Assembly: GCF_022921055.1 (NCBI RefSeq)
Contig: NZ_CP095061.1
Span: 154,001-218,000, forward strand
Length of the DNA stretch: 64,000 bases
Reading direction: 5' to 3'
Source: Hymenobacter volaticus
GTDB lineage: Bacteria > Bacteroidota > Bacteroidia > Cytophagales > Hymenobacteraceae
This document shows, piece by piece, positions 27,778 to 37,021 of the stretch (within the stretch, counting starts at the first letter, position 1; each line of letters begins with the position of its first letter). The notes below the pieces were generated by a model. The model made no database searches and was not told the origin of the DNA. It saw nothing but the letters and a program-made list of their open reading frames with translations. The position numbers were made by a program, and so were the translations under genes.

Positions 27778-28950
27778 ATGTCCCCCACTACTGACGACCA
27801 ACAACGCGACCAATCTGCCGAGCGGTTTCTGCGGCTGGTGCAGGAGCGGCGGCGCGGGCGGCTGAAAATATACATCGGACTGGCGGCCGGCGTGGGCAAA
27901 ACCTACCGCATGCTGCAAGAAGCCCACGACTTGCTCCAGCACGGCGTTGATGTGGTGTTGGGGTACGTCGTGACGCACGGGCGGGCCGGCACCGAGGCGC
28001 AGCTGCAAGGCTTGCCGACGCTGCCGCGCAAACAGGTTTTCTACAAGGGCCGGATGCTGGAAGAAATGGACGTGCAGGCCATTTTGCAGCGCCGGCCCTC
28101 GGTGGTAGTAGTCGATGAGCTGGCCCACACCAACGTACCGGGCTCCCTCAACGAGAAGCGCTGGCAAGACGTGGAGCAGCTCGTGAAGGCCGGTATTTCG
28201 GTGATTTCGGCCGTTAACGTGCAGCACCTGGAAAGCCTGCACGACCAAGTGCAGAAGATAACCGGCACTGATGTGCAAGAACGGGTGCCCGACCAAGTGC
28301 TGAAGCTAGCCGATGAGGTGGTAAATGTGGACCTGACTGTGCCCGAGCTGCGCACCCGCTTGGAGGAAGGCAAAATCTACGATTTGCAGAAAGTGCCCTC
28401 GGCGCTGAAGAACTTCTTCCAGCCCGAAAACCTGTTGCAGTTGCGCGAACTGGCCCTGCGGGAAGTAGCCAACCAACTCGGCCGCCAGATTGAGACCGAT
28501 GCCGCTGGTACCCCCGCCGTAGCTCCTCAACGCCGCAACGCCGACCGGCTGCTGGCCTGCATCAATACCAACGCGCGGGCCGCTAAGGAAATCATCCGCA
28601 AAACCTCCCGCCTCGCCGACCGCCTTGGCGGGGCCAAGTGGTACGTGCTCTACGTGCAAACTCCCGCCGAATCGGCTGATAGGGTAGGGCTGGCGGCCCA
28701 GCGCCACCTCATCAATAACTTGCAGCTAGCTACCGAGTTAGGCGGCCAGATTCTGCGGGTGAAAGCCGACAATGTTGTAACGGAAGTAAGGCGCGTAGCC
28801 GCCGAAAAAAACGTGTCGCTGCTAATCTGCGGTGTGACGGGTAGCAAAAACTGGTGGGCCCGCCTCACCCGTCGCGGCGTCACCAACGACCTTATTCGGC
28901 AAGTTGCCCGACACACCCAAGACCTAGATATTTACTTGGTAACGTACTGA
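27778..28950 (+). CDS. kdpD: Truncated KdpD: sensor and universal-stress domains only
   Basis: A 390-residue protein matching only the N-terminal half of E. coli KdpD. Residues 20-230 are the KdpD domain, with Walker A GLAAGVGKTYRML and the DELAHTNVPGS segment; about 250-390 form a universal stress protein domain (DRLLACINTNARAAKEIIRK...). The four membrane helices, GAF and kinase domains of classical KdpD are absent, and the gene ends cleanly. ATG at 27778 is preferred over 27742, which lies inside a REP element. The kinase role is probably taken by the separate gene at 29111. Confidence 0.9.
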   Translation: MSPTTDDQQRDQSAERFLRLVQERRRGRLKIYIGLAAGVGKTYRMLQEAHDLLQHGVDVVLGYVVTHGRAGTEAQLQGLPTLPRKQVFYKGRMLEEMDVQAILQRRPSVVVVDELAHTNVPGSLNEKRWQDVEQLVKAGISVISAVNVQHLESLHDQVQKITGTDVQERVPDQVLKLADEVVNVDLTVPELRTRLEEGKIYDLQKVPSALKNFFQPENLLQLRELALREVANQLGRQIETDAAGTPAVAPQRRNADRLLACINTNARAAKEIIRKTSRLADRLGGAKWYVLYVQTPAESADRVGLAAQRHLINNLQLATELGGQILRVKADNVVTEVRRVAAEKNVSLLICGVTGSKNWWARLTRRGVTNDLIRQVARHTQDLDIYLVTY

Positions 28951-28975
28951 TGACTGTCAGTAGAATAGAACGTCA

Positions 28976-29075
28976 ACCGTCATGCAGAGCGCAGCGAAGC
29001 ATCTCGCGTGCGGATGTGAGAGTAGTAGCCCTGACGTCAGCACGCGAGATGCTTCGCTGTGCTCTGCATGACGGT
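28976..29075. repeat. REP-like palindromic element, copy 3
   Basis: Left arm 28976-29011 (ACCGTCATGCAGAGC...CTCGCGTGC) pairs with right arm 29040-29075 (GCACGCGAGATGC...GCATGACGGT) over about 36 bases around a 28-base loop. It fills most of the kdpD-histidine kinase gap. Confidence 0.85.
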
Positions 29076-29110
29076 CAATCAAGTAGCAGAATTTATAGTT
29101 AAAGCAACTC

Positions 29111-30907
29111 ATGACCCTGAAAACCAAAATCACGCTGGCTTTTGCAACCATGCTGTTGCTGCTGATGGGAGTGAGTGCCTTCATGCTCTACTCGCTGAAC
29201 CAGCTGGACCGCACCGCCCGCAACGTGCTCAAAGACAACCTGTACTCGGTGGAGTTGGGCCAGAAAATGCTGAGCGCCCTGGACCGGATGGAGTACGGCG
29301 CGAACGTAAGAGCCCCCCAAGCTCAACCGCTTTTCGAGAAACTGTTGGCGCGGGAAGCCGGCAACGTAACGGAGCCCGGCGAGCAGCAGGCGGTAGACAA
29401 TCTGTTTCAAGATGTAGGGAATTTCAATCAGCTGCTAGCTTCCGACACCACCTCAGCCCAGCTATGGAACCAAGCCGTTGGGCGCTTGCGGCGCGATACC
29501 TACGCCATGATGAACCTGAACACCCAAGCCCTCACGCGCAAAAACGAAGCCGCCAACCGCACCGCCCTGCGGCAGCGGCGCTACGTGCTGGCTTTGCTTA
29601 CCTTCGCCGTCCTGACCTCGCTGTTGTTTGTGCTGAGTGTGCCCGAGGCGGCCGTTGTGCCCCTGCGCCGGCTCTCAGCCAGCATCGACCACGCCGCCAA
29701 CCAGGATTTCACCGCCTCGATTCCGGTGGAAGGGCACGACGAATTGGCCACTGTGGGCCGGAGCTTCAACCGGATGCTAGTGCAATTGCAAAGCTACCGC
29801 ACCTCCACGCTAGCCGAACTCATGGCCGAGCGCAACCGGGTGGCCAGCATCGTCAACACCCTGGATGAAGGCCTGCTACTAGTCGACCAAAATCGGCGCC
29901 TCATTGTGGTCAACCCGGTAGCCAGTGTCTTGCTTGCCGTGCCTGCTGCCCAGCTGCTAGGCCGGCGAGTGGACGAAGTAGCCAATGAAAACGACTTGTT
30001 TCGGGAGATGCTGCGCCATCTGGATGTGTCGCCGCCCAAGCGCGAGCAAGAAACGCCACTGCTTACCATCGCGCAGCAAGGCGAAGAAGCGTACTACCGC
30101 CTGAGCGTGCACGATGTAGTCGGGTTCAACCAAGCCCTCGACAAAAACGAGTTTGTCGGCTCCATTCTGACCTTGCGCAACATCTCGGAGTTCAAGAAGC
30201 TAGATCAGGCCAAATCCAACTTCCTGGCCACAGTATCGCACGAGCTAAAAACGCCGCTTTCCAGTATCAACTTCAGCTTGAAGCTGTTGCAAAACGGCAA
30301 AGTCGGCCCGCTCAACCCCGAACAGCAAAACATAGTGCTGACCCTCAAGCAGGAAAACCAGCGCCTGCTGAAGCTAGTAGGGGAGCTAATCGACGTGTCG
30401 CGCCTGGAATCCGGCAACATTCAACTCAACTTCCAGCCCAGCCACGTGCACGACATCGTGCAGTTCGCCGCCGATACCATTCAACTCCAGCTCAAGCCCA
30501 AGCAGCTCCGCCTCGCCCTGGAAGTACCCGACAACCTACCACCCGTCCGCGCCGACATCGAAAAAACGACTTGGGTGCTCCTCAATCTACTGGCCAACGC
30601 CATCCGCTATTCACCCGAGGCCGAGCAAATCCGCATTTCCGCCACCGTCGCCACCGACGGCCAGCAAGTACAAGTGAGTGTGCAAGACAATGGCCCCGGC
30701 ATAGCGCCGCAGTATCAAGAAAAGATCTTCCAACGCTTTGTTCAGATACCTGACAAGAGCGGCTACAAAGGTGGTTCGGGCCTGGGGCTCAGTATCGCCC
30801 GCGAGTTTATTGTCAGCCAAGGCGGTCAATTGAGAGTGAGCAGTGAGTTAGGCTCGGGCAGCACGTTCACCTTCACCTTGCCGGTAGCTTCTAAAATGGA
30901 CGCCTAA
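29111..30907 (+). CDS. Membrane sensor histidine kinase of the kdp locus (HAMP-PAS-HisKA)
   Basis: A 598-residue kinase. Two membrane helices (about 9-29 and 157-178) enclose a helical periplasmic sensor; a HAMP linker follows (VPLRRLSASIDHAANQDF), then a PAS-like domain (VNTLDEGLLLVDQNRRLIVVN), the dimerisation domain with His377 in VSHELKTPLSS, and the ATPase domain with N box NLLANAIRYSPEA, DNGPGIA and GGSGLGLSIAREF. It likely phosphorylates the sigma-54 regulator at 19491, with the kinase-less KdpD as potassium or turgor input; pairing is inferred from the locus alone. Confidence 0.9.
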   Translation: MTLKTKITLAFATMLLLLMGVSAFMLYSLNQLDRTARNVLKDNLYSVELGQKMLSALDRMEYGANVRAPQAQPLFEKLLAREAGNVTEPGEQQAVDNLFQDVGNFNQLLASDTTSAQLWNQAVGRLRRDTYAMMNLNTQALTRKNEAANRTALRQRRYVLALLTFAVLTSLLFVLSVPEAAVVPLRRLSASIDHAANQDFTASIPVEGHDELATVGRSFNRMLVQLQSYRTSTLAELMAERNRVASIVNTLDEGLLLVDQNRRLIVVNPVASVLLAVPAAQLLGRRVDEVANENDLFREMLRHLDVSPPKREQETPLLTIAQQGEEAYYRLSVHDVVGFNQALDKNEFVGSILTLRNISEFKKLDQAKSNFLATVSHELKTPLSSINFSLKLLQNGKVGPLNPEQQNIVLTLKQENQRLLKLVGELIDVSRLESGNIQLNFQPSHVHDIVQFAADTIQLQLKPKQLRLALEVPDNLPPVRADIEKTTWVLLNLLANAIRYSPEAEQIRISATVATDGQQVQVSVQDNGPGIAPQYQEKIFQRFVQIPDKSGYKGGSGLGLSIAREFIVSQGGQLRVSSELGSGSTFTFTLPVASKMDA

Positions 30908-31301
30908 TAATAACCTAGTGTTGGTGCATTCCTATCTATGAAGTAAGGTCGAAATGGCGGAGTAGAAATCAATGTATGAGCCTTCACTTCATAAGTGCCG
31001 AGAAAGCGGTAGCAGCTTGGTTGTGAAGCTACGTCTACAATTGGTACTCATGTTGGGGGTTAAAGCAAATTCAGCTCCTGCCTGTTCCGATGCGCTTTCA
31101 ATTAAAATACCTCATCATATGTAGACACTACAGCCAGCTGAGTTAAGCTAAAGGCCTGCTAGTAAGAACGAACGAGGATTACTGCCTAACTGCTTTTGAA
31201 GCAGATATGACAACCAATAGCTTAGACCCAAAACACGGTATTTGGAAATAAAATATATATTATACAATATTACTTTTTGTTTATAATATGTAACATAACT
31301 T
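30908..31301. other. 394-bp gap at the edge of the AT-rich segment
   Basis: No supported gene. Base composition turns AT-rich from about 31220 on. A TACTTTTTG stretch 33 bases before the next ATG is one base longer than a TAnnTTTG box. No hairpin with a T-run was found. Confidence 0.4.
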
Positions 31302-32765
31302 ATGAGAGAGTACTCATTGCCATTTGATAGTCGGTTCGATAGACTTGCAGTTTTCAGCTTTGCTTGGGCAGTCGCAAATGTACTGCATGCGTTATCTTTT
31401 ACTGATCGAATCAGCTTGCAGCATCCTTTTGCCATAGGTGTTCTGCTGGCAGCTGCCTTTGTCATACTGATTCCATGGTCTGTATGGCCTCTTCTGCTGA
31501 TGCTGTCTTGCAGCGTAGCAAACACATTCGAATGGATGCCTTATGCTCCCAACCACATCACATTCGAGTTCATTATAAACAGCGGCATACTTACGACACT
31601 TGTCTGGCTAATTGCCCGCCTCTATCTGAAAGACAAAACTATTGCGGCAGTAGCAACACCTGATTTTAGAAATACTTTATTTCAGACGTTTGCTCCTTTT
31701 ATTCGTATTAGTTTATTCATTCTGTATTTCTATGCCGTATTTCATAAGCTAAATTGGGATTATTTTAATCCTACTATTAGTTGCAGCGTATTTCTATTGT
31801 CAGGTTACGCCAATAGATTCCCTTTTATACCCGATAATGCTTTAGTTCAATGGTCAGCCATATGGGGTACAATAGTAATTGAAGCAGCTATACCTCTATT
31901 GCTTTACTTTCGAAGAACTCGCTCTACTGGTGTCTTCCTCGGTTGTGGATTCCACTACTTTCTTGCCCTTCATCCGCATCCAGGCTTGTATAGTTTTTCA
32001 AGTATGCTATTCGCTATCTATTTTCTCTTTTTATCTGATGTTTTTACACCTACGGTTCATGAGTTTGCAGATAGTAGGATATATAAAAAGCGACAATATT
32101 TACTAACGTTATTTCGGATACTTCTCTTTGCTGCAGTAATAGTAGTCATTGTGTTGGCATTAATAGCAGGTGCTTACATAAATAATATTGTGCACAAGCT
32201 TACTTTATTCGGTTTCTTAATTTGGCTAGTATGGGGATTAGTATTAATAGGTTTCTATATCTATAGTGTATCGTATAGTGTTTATTTAGAAAGTAGCTCT
32301 GCTACATTGTTTCACATGAAAAAAGCAATGCTTTGGCTAGTGCCTTTGCTAGTTTTATTTAATGGTTTAACACCCTATTTAGGAATCAAAACCCAAACTA
32401 ACTTTTCTATGTTCAGCAACCTGAGGACGGAAGGAAATATAAGTAATCATATATTTGTTTCTCCCTCCTTGCAACTATTTGATATGGAGAAAGATTTAGT
32501 CGAGGTAACCAAAACTAATCTTCAGGATCTTCAAAATCTTGTTAATAACAACCAAGTTATACCTTATTTCGAATTTAAGAGAATTACGAGCAATGCCCAC
32601 ATTGACTTTTATGCCACTTATATTCACAATAACGAAACGCAGACCATTGTTGTAAAACAAGGCATTAGTAATCAGCCAGAGCTATTAATTCCGCATAACT
32701 GGCTAGCTGCAAAATTTATTCGTTTTCGTCCAGTAGATAAAGGCCCATGTTTATGTAAGCATTGA
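31302..32765 (+). CDS. Multi-pass membrane protein, HTTM-like
   Basis: A 487-residue membrane protein with about ten hydrophobic segments. The stretch AVFHKLNWDYFNPTISC...EAAIPLLLYFRRTRSTGVFLGCGFHYFLALH (in pieces, about residues 148-230) resembles the HTTM domain related to vitamin-K-dependent carboxylases: a conserved HK pair followed by a helix with E and an H near the next helix start. The C-terminal 120 residues are soluble. It is AT-rich and uses codons such as ATA and TTA that are rare in its neighbours, which suggests transfer. Function unknown. Confidence 0.6.
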   Translation: MREYSLPFDSRFDRLAVFSFAWAVANVLHALSFTDRISLQHPFAIGVLLAAAFVILIPWSVWPLLLMLSCSVANTFEWMPYAPNHITFEFIINSGILTTLVWLIARLYLKDKTIAAVATPDFRNTLFQTFAPFIRISLFILYFYAVFHKLNWDYFNPTISCSVFLLSGYANRFPFIPDNALVQWSAIWGTIVIEAAIPLLLYFRRTRSTGVFLGCGFHYFLALHPHPGLYSFSSMLFAIYFLFLSDVFTPTVHEFADSRIYKKRQYLLTLFRILLFAAVIVVIVLALIAGAYINNIVHKLTLFGFLIWLVWGLVLIGFYIYSVSYSVYLESSSATLFHMKKAMLWLVPLLVLFNGLTPYLGIKTQTNFSMFSNLRTEGNISNHIFVSPSLQLFDMEKDLVEVTKTNLQDLQNLVNNNQVIPYFEFKRITSNAHIDFYATYIHNNETQTIVVKQGISNQPELLIPHNWLAAKFIRFRPVDKGPCLCKH

Positions 32766-33265
32766 ACCTGAAGACTTAGCAATATTTATTGGTTGTTATA
32801 AATGATATGGTAGTAAGTGAAATTAAAAGCTGATGGATATACAAGATAATGCCTTATGTATGAGTAAGAAACTTAGAACAAAGAAGAGTTTAATTATCGC
32901 CTTCGGCATGATCGAATAGTAGGAAGCTCCCAACTCAATAGTGCGCTTTGGACCAATCCCAGCATATACTAACTGCTAAGATGGCCCACAACGAGGATTG
33001 ATATATAATATAACTATTCATAGGGAGTAGTCTATTTGGTTACACGTGGGCAGTACAGATCCAGCGTTTATATTAAAATAATCAATATATTTATGCGTTA
33101 AAGGCAATAAAGCCTTCCATAGTATGCCTTTGGCTTGAGCTATTTAGGTGGCTGATGCAATGCTTACTGCGTAAGGTTCAAACTGAAAGGGCATACAAAT
33201 GAGCTCTAGTCTGATGACTATAAGTTCAGAGGATTCATATTCCTGTATGTGTTAAAACTCACCTA
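32766..33265. other. 500-bp AT-rich gap
   Basis: No ORF with a recognisable protein, no RNA gene, no strong hairpin. It separates the two membrane-protein genes of the AT-rich segment and may hold remnants of lost genes. Confidence 0.4.
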
Positions 33266-34378
33266 ATGAAAAGGAGCGCCCAGTTAGATTTCTTTAGAGG
33301 TTTACTTTTGATAGTTATTACAATAGATCATGCATTAACTTATAATAACATTATAAAGAGATTTACCTATGAGTTTTTTGGCTGGGTTTCGGCAGCAGAA
33401 GGATTTGTATATATATCAGGTCTAACGGCAGGTCTTGTATATTATCACAAGTATGTAGAAAGAGGAGAACAGCACGTTGTAAAGGCTGCAAGAGATAGAG
33501 TTGTAACGTTATACAAGTATCACTTAGCTTTGCTGTTCTTTGCTTTTTTAATTATTATTTCAAATTTCTATATAACTGAGTATTGGTCTCAATATTATGG
33601 TTATTTGTTTCAGAAGCCATTATTATCTATACTACTAAGTAGTGCTCTCTTATATCAGCCTATGTTTATGGATATTTTGCCAATGTACACAATATTTGTG
33701 GCTTTTATCCCTATTCTAGTTAAATGCTTTAACAAAGGACTGGTATGGCAGGTGCTTGCTACTTCGATAGCTATATACATAGCAGGCACTCTCATTCATC
33801 CTTATCATGTCATAGATACTTTAGTTTCGAACAAGAATATACAAACTGGTTTCTATAATTTACTATGCTGGCAGCTGCTATTTGTTATGGGCGCAATTTC
33901 AGGATTTATGTTTTATAATAATAAAACTAAAAAACTGATTAGCAATAGTTATATAGTATACATTTGCGCATTTGTTGCTCTGGTGTTATTTGTTGAGAAG
34001 AACTTGCACTTTGGGATTGCAGAAATCAATATTGATAGATTGACTGAGAAGCCTGGCTTAGGAATCATAAGATTAGTTAACTTCATTGTCCTGTGTTTTT
34101 TGGTTATACATGTCGCGTCTCGTAATAAAAATTGGTTTGTTAATAAATACATATGTTATTTGGGTAAGTACTCGTTAGAAGTGTTTTCTTTTCATATTAT
34201 ATTAATAATTACTTTTATGCCCTTAAAGGTTTATTTAAATAATATTTGTACTATTAAATTAACAGATAATTTCTACTTGTACCCCCTAAGCAGTCTTTTT
34301 GTTTTATTTTTGTTGGTGCCAGCATTATATTTAGCTCCAACTCTAGTGAATAAGAGAATAGTACCTATCACGAAATAG
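33266..34378 (+). CDS. OpgC-domain membrane protein (acyltransferase-like)
   Basis: A 370-residue membrane protein with about ten helices. The N-terminus matches OpgC proteins: RSAQLDFFRGLLLIVITIDH, FGWVSAAEGFVYISGLTAGL, and an Arg-rich loop before the next helix. E. coli OpgC adds succinyl groups to periplasmic glucans; relatives act on other exported glycans. The FFRG and late HIILIITF segments are typical of the wider acyltransferase-3 fold. The gene is AT-rich, like its neighbour at 31302. The substrate here is unknown. Confidence 0.75.
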   Translation: MKRSAQLDFFRGLLLIVITIDHALTYNNIIKRFTYEFFGWVSAAEGFVYISGLTAGLVYYHKYVERGEQHVVKAARDRVVTLYKYHLALLFFAFLIIISNFYITEYWSQYYGYLFQKPLLSILLSSALLYQPMFMDILPMYTIFVAFIPILVKCFNKGLVWQVLATSIAIYIAGTLIHPYHVIDTLVSNKNIQTGFYNLLCWQLLFVMGAISGFMFYNNKTKKLISNSYIVYICAFVALVLFVEKNLHFGIAEINIDRLTEKPGLGIIRLVNFIVLCFLVIHVASRNKNWFVNKYICYLGKYSLEVFSFHIILIITFMPLKVYLNNICTIKLTDNFYLYPLSSLFVLFLLVPALYLAPTLVNKRIVPITK

Positions 34379-34504
34379 ATTGTATTTGCTTCTTGGCTTC
34401 TAATATAAAATTGTAAACCAGACAGTAAAGTACACATTTTAAAGGATGACTAATTTGTGTAATTTGCCTTTGTGCATTTTCCTGAATGAATAAAGGGCAT
34501 CACA

Positions 34505-34558
34505 AAACAAAGGACTCAAATATAAACACGTGATTTATATTTGAGTCCTTTGTTTTTC
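34505..34558. terminator. 22-bp perfect hairpin after the OpgC-like gene
   Basis: 34505-34526 pairs without mismatch with 34534-34555 around a 7-base loop, with a T-run on the forward side (and A-run on the other). Located 127 bases past the stop. Confidence 0.75.
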
Positions 34559-34935
34559 AACGGATAACCTAACTTCAAAAAGTAGTTGTATCTATATTTG
34601 TTAAGTTGAATCCCCGGCTGTAATGTTAGCTTCAATAAGGTTTACTGCTTTTCACAAACGAATCGGTGTTCCTGTTGCTGTAAGCAACTAATGAATTCGC
34701 TACGTCATTCCTGAAGAGGTAATAGTAGTAGAAAATTCTATTGTTACACATAGCTTCTTTGGTAGTGCCGCTGTGTTGTGTTTCCTTAATGCAATCATTA
34801 TTGCACTCGTGAAGTCAACTCATTTTTCGTAGAGCAATTGATATTTTTGCGTTCGCGAAATATGTAGCAGTTTGAAATAATAGCGGAAGTCTGCAAATCT
34901 CCTCTTAGAGTAAGGAAAGAATAGGTGCTTGTAAT

Positions 34936-34973
34936 GAAAGCAGTGCCTGCATTTCATTGCGGGCACTGCTTTC
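34936..34973. repeat. Hairpin without T-run
   Basis: GAAAGCAGTGCCTGC pairs with GCGGGCACTGCTTTC, one G-T pair, 8-base loop. There is no T-run, so it may be structural or a weak terminator. Confidence 0.5.
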
Positions 34974-34991
34974 AGAATTTGGCGTGGCATA

Positions 34992-35043
34992 TAAAAAAGA
35001 AGCCCGGCAGCATGCTCAAGATGAGTATGCTGCCGGGCTTCTT
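34992..35043 (-). terminator. Terminator of the tRNA-Asn gene
   Basis: AAGAAGCCCGGCAGCAT pairs with ATGCTGCCGGGCTTCTT. On the minus strand, the stem is followed by a T-run (the A-run at 34993-34998 on the plus strand), directly after the tRNA. Confidence 0.85.
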
Positions 35044-35045
35044 GG

Positions 35046-35119
35046 CGCTCCCTCCTGGGCTCGAACCAGGGACCCTCTGATTAACAGTCAGATGCTCTAA
35101 CCGGCTGAGCTAAGGAAGC
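35046..35119 (-). tRNA. tRNA-Asn (anticodon GTT)
   Basis: Read on the minus strand from 35119: acceptor stem GCTTCCT/AGGGAGC, D arm GCTC/GAGC, anticodon stem TCTGA/TCAGA with loop CTGTTAA, 5-base variable loop, T arm CCTGG-TTCGAGC-CCAGG, discriminator G. CCA is not fully encoded (GCC follows). The anticodon GTT reads asparagine codons. Confidence 0.95.
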
Positions 35120-35215
35120 GGTTATGGCGACGTTTGATTGTCGTTGCGGGTGCAATATTAGGGTATAGCAAAAGGTTGTGCAAGCATTACCCTAGAAAAT
35201 ATTTCAGAAAAACTT

Positions 35216-35698
35216 CTAGTTCGTGATACTCAGGATGTTTCCTGAAAGCGCTGTACTGTATTGTCGGAGCGGCCGACTGGCAGGGCCGCCTTGCACACGA
35301 CCTTGCAAATCGAATTGTGAACCGCAGCAGGCATCTTTCAGAAACAGCCGCGAAGGATCAATGCTGACGCGGGCGCACGTATCATTGACGCGGTAAGGAC
35401 AGTTTCGCTCAAAGGCCAAGTAGGTGCTAGCATTCTGCCGCACAATAATTATACCACGCACTCCACCTGTGAAATGAATGGCGCCATTGTCGGCACGAAG
35501 AGCCGTGTACTGCTGATTGGTGATGTTAAGGCTCTCGCTGAAGCTAACCACAGGAATCTGCGGCTCGACATTGTTTGTGTCGGAGCCGCAGGCCACTACT
35601 AATTGACTGCCAAGCATAGCTGCTACCACCGTAAAAGCACGCCAAGTGCTTAGAGCAGGCCGTAGAAGCAAAGAAGCGGTAGTGAACAATCCTGTCAT
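35216..35698 (-). CDS. Rieske-fold-like lipoprotein lacking cluster ligands
   Basis: A 160-residue lipoprotein; the lipobox cysteine is in QLVVACGSD near residue 37. The C-terminal half resembles Bacteroidota Rieske-like lipoproteins: FERNCPYRVNDTCARV, then CCGSQFDLQGRVQGGPASRPL. In true Rieske proteins the ligands are Cys-x-His and Cys-x2-His; here the first pair reads CPYR and the second CCGS, so both histidines are missing. It probably keeps the fold without binding a [2Fe-2S] cluster. It follows pheS by 38 bases and may share its transcript. Confidence 0.65.
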   Translation of the reverse strand: MTGLFTTASLLLRPALSTWRAFTVVAAMLGSQLVVACGSDTNNVEPQIPVVSFSESLNITNQQYTALRADNGAIHFTGGVRGIIIVRQNASTYLAFERNCPYRVNDTCARVSIDPSRLFLKDACCGSQFDLQGRVQGGPASRPLRQYSTALSGNILSITN

Positions 35699-35736
35699 TC
35701 GTTTCAGAAAGAAAATAGTACTTGCTAGACCGCAGG

Positions 35737-36774
35737 CTACTGTACAGCCTCGAACTGACGCAGGAACCGCAGATCGTTTTCCGTGAATAGGCGCAGGTCC
35801 TTGATCTGGTACTTAAGCATCGTAATACGCTCGATGCCCATGCCCCACGCATACCCTGAATAACGCTCTGGGTCGATGCCAGATTGCTCTAGCACTGCCG
35901 GATCTACCATACCACTGCCACCGATTTCAACCCAGCCGGTTTGTTTGCAAATATTGCAGCCTTTGCCTTTGCAGATCAGGCAGGTGATGTCAATTTCGGC
36001 GCTAGGCTCCGTGAACGGGAAGAAGGAGGGACGGAAACGAACTTGCACGTCGTTGCCGAATAACTCCTGCACGAAGTAGTATACCGTCTGTTTTAGATCG
36101 GCGAAACTGACGTTTTCATCCACAAATAGAGCTTCTACCTGATGGAACATCATGTGGGCGCGGGCCGAAATAGCTTCGTTGCGGTACACACGGCCCGGCA
36201 TGATGCTGCGGATAGGCGGCTTCTGTGTTTGCATCACTCGTACCTGCACGGGGCTGGTATGAGTGCGCAGCAACCACTCTTGCTCACCGGGGGTGCGGTG
36301 CACGAAAAAGGTATCCTGCATATCCCGAGCCGGGTGGTTCTCGGGGAAGTTCAAGGCTGTGAAGTTGTGCCAATCATCTTCTATTTCAGGCCCCTCAGCC
36401 ACATTGAAGCCAATGCGCGATAGAACACGCACAATCTCCTCGCGCACCAAATTCAGGGGGTGGCGCGTACCCAGCTGATTAGGGATGGCGGGTAGCGTGT
36501 AATCGAACGTAGGATCGGCGGGTGCATTGCGAGTGGCTACCTCCAACTCATGCTGCCGCTCCTCGAAACGAGCTAGCGCCTGCTGTTTGAGTTGATTTAA
36601 CTCTTGGCCTACTGCCCGGCGCTGCTCCTGAGGCACGGTTTTGAGCTGATCGAATAGATCGGCTAACTGACCTTTGCGACCAGTATAAGCAATGCGGAAC
36701 TGATCGAGCAGTTCGGGCGTGCTCAGGTCATAGGTTTCAATTTCGGCACGTAGCCGCGTGATATTCTCCTGCAT
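35737..36774 (-). CDS. pheS: Phenylalanyl-tRNA synthetase alpha subunit
   Basis: A 345-residue class II synthetase subunit that charges tRNA-Phe together with PheT, which is not in this window. The N-terminal coiled coil (1-90) is followed by the catalytic domain: motif 2 region RFRPSFFPFTEPSAEIDI, the Cys-rich CLICKGKGCNICKQTGW segment common in Bacteroidota PheS, and motif 3 GMGIERITMLKY. ATG at 36774 is the normal family start. The promoter box lies so close (36782-36789) that the leader is almost absent. Confidence 0.96.
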   Translation of the reverse strand: MQENITRLRAEIETYDLSTPELLDQFRIAYTGRKGQLADLFDQLKTVPQEQRRAVGQELNQLKQQALARFEERQHELEVATRNAPADPTFDYTLPAIPNQLGTRHPLNLVREEIVRVLSRIGFNVAEGPEIEDDWHNFTALNFPENHPARDMQDTFFVHRTPGEQEWLLRTHTSPVQVRVMQTQKPPIRSIMPGRVYRNEAISARAHMMFHQVEALFVDENVSFADLKQTVYYFVQELFGNDVQVRFRPSFFPFTEPSAEIDITCLICKGKGCNICKQTGWVEIGGSGMVDPAVLEQSGIDPERYSGYAWGMGIERITMLKYQIKDLRLFTENDLRFLRQFEAVQ

Positions 36775-36781
36775 AGTAAGA

Positions 36782-36789
36782 CAAAGATA
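36782..36789 (-). promoter_or_regulatory. Bacteroidota -7 box (TATCTTTG) for pheS
   Basis: Exact TAnnTTTG match on the minus strand ending seven bases before the ATG. Transcription would start only a few bases from the start codon. Confidence 0.6.
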
Positions 36790-37021
36790 AGTTTCCGGCG
36801 GCTGGTTTCCCGTTTCTGGCTATAGCGAACTGAAGGGCGCTGGGTGAAGAATATGGCAAAAATTAAAGCTCATCATAAAAAAATAAAAGTTGGTACGGTT
36901 GCTGCAAAAGGGATATACACCAGCGGCTCATAGCCAGAACGCGGGGCGCCACCCGTTCAGCTTAGTTGGTGTTGTTGAGCATCGAGCCGTCTTCCTTATC
37001 TATTCTTTCGCTTTCCTCGTC

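Larger units (their letters stand above)
34379..34997. other. Gap with two hairpins, no gene
   Basis: Apart from the hairpins at 34505-34555 and 34936-34973, nothing is recognisable. The sequence stays AT-rich to about 34900. Confidence 0.4.

Noticed and set aside
35046..35119. tRNA-Asn as an integration site for the AT-rich segment
   Set aside because: No second copy of the tRNA 3' end was found near 31 kb, and there is no integrase gene in the window.
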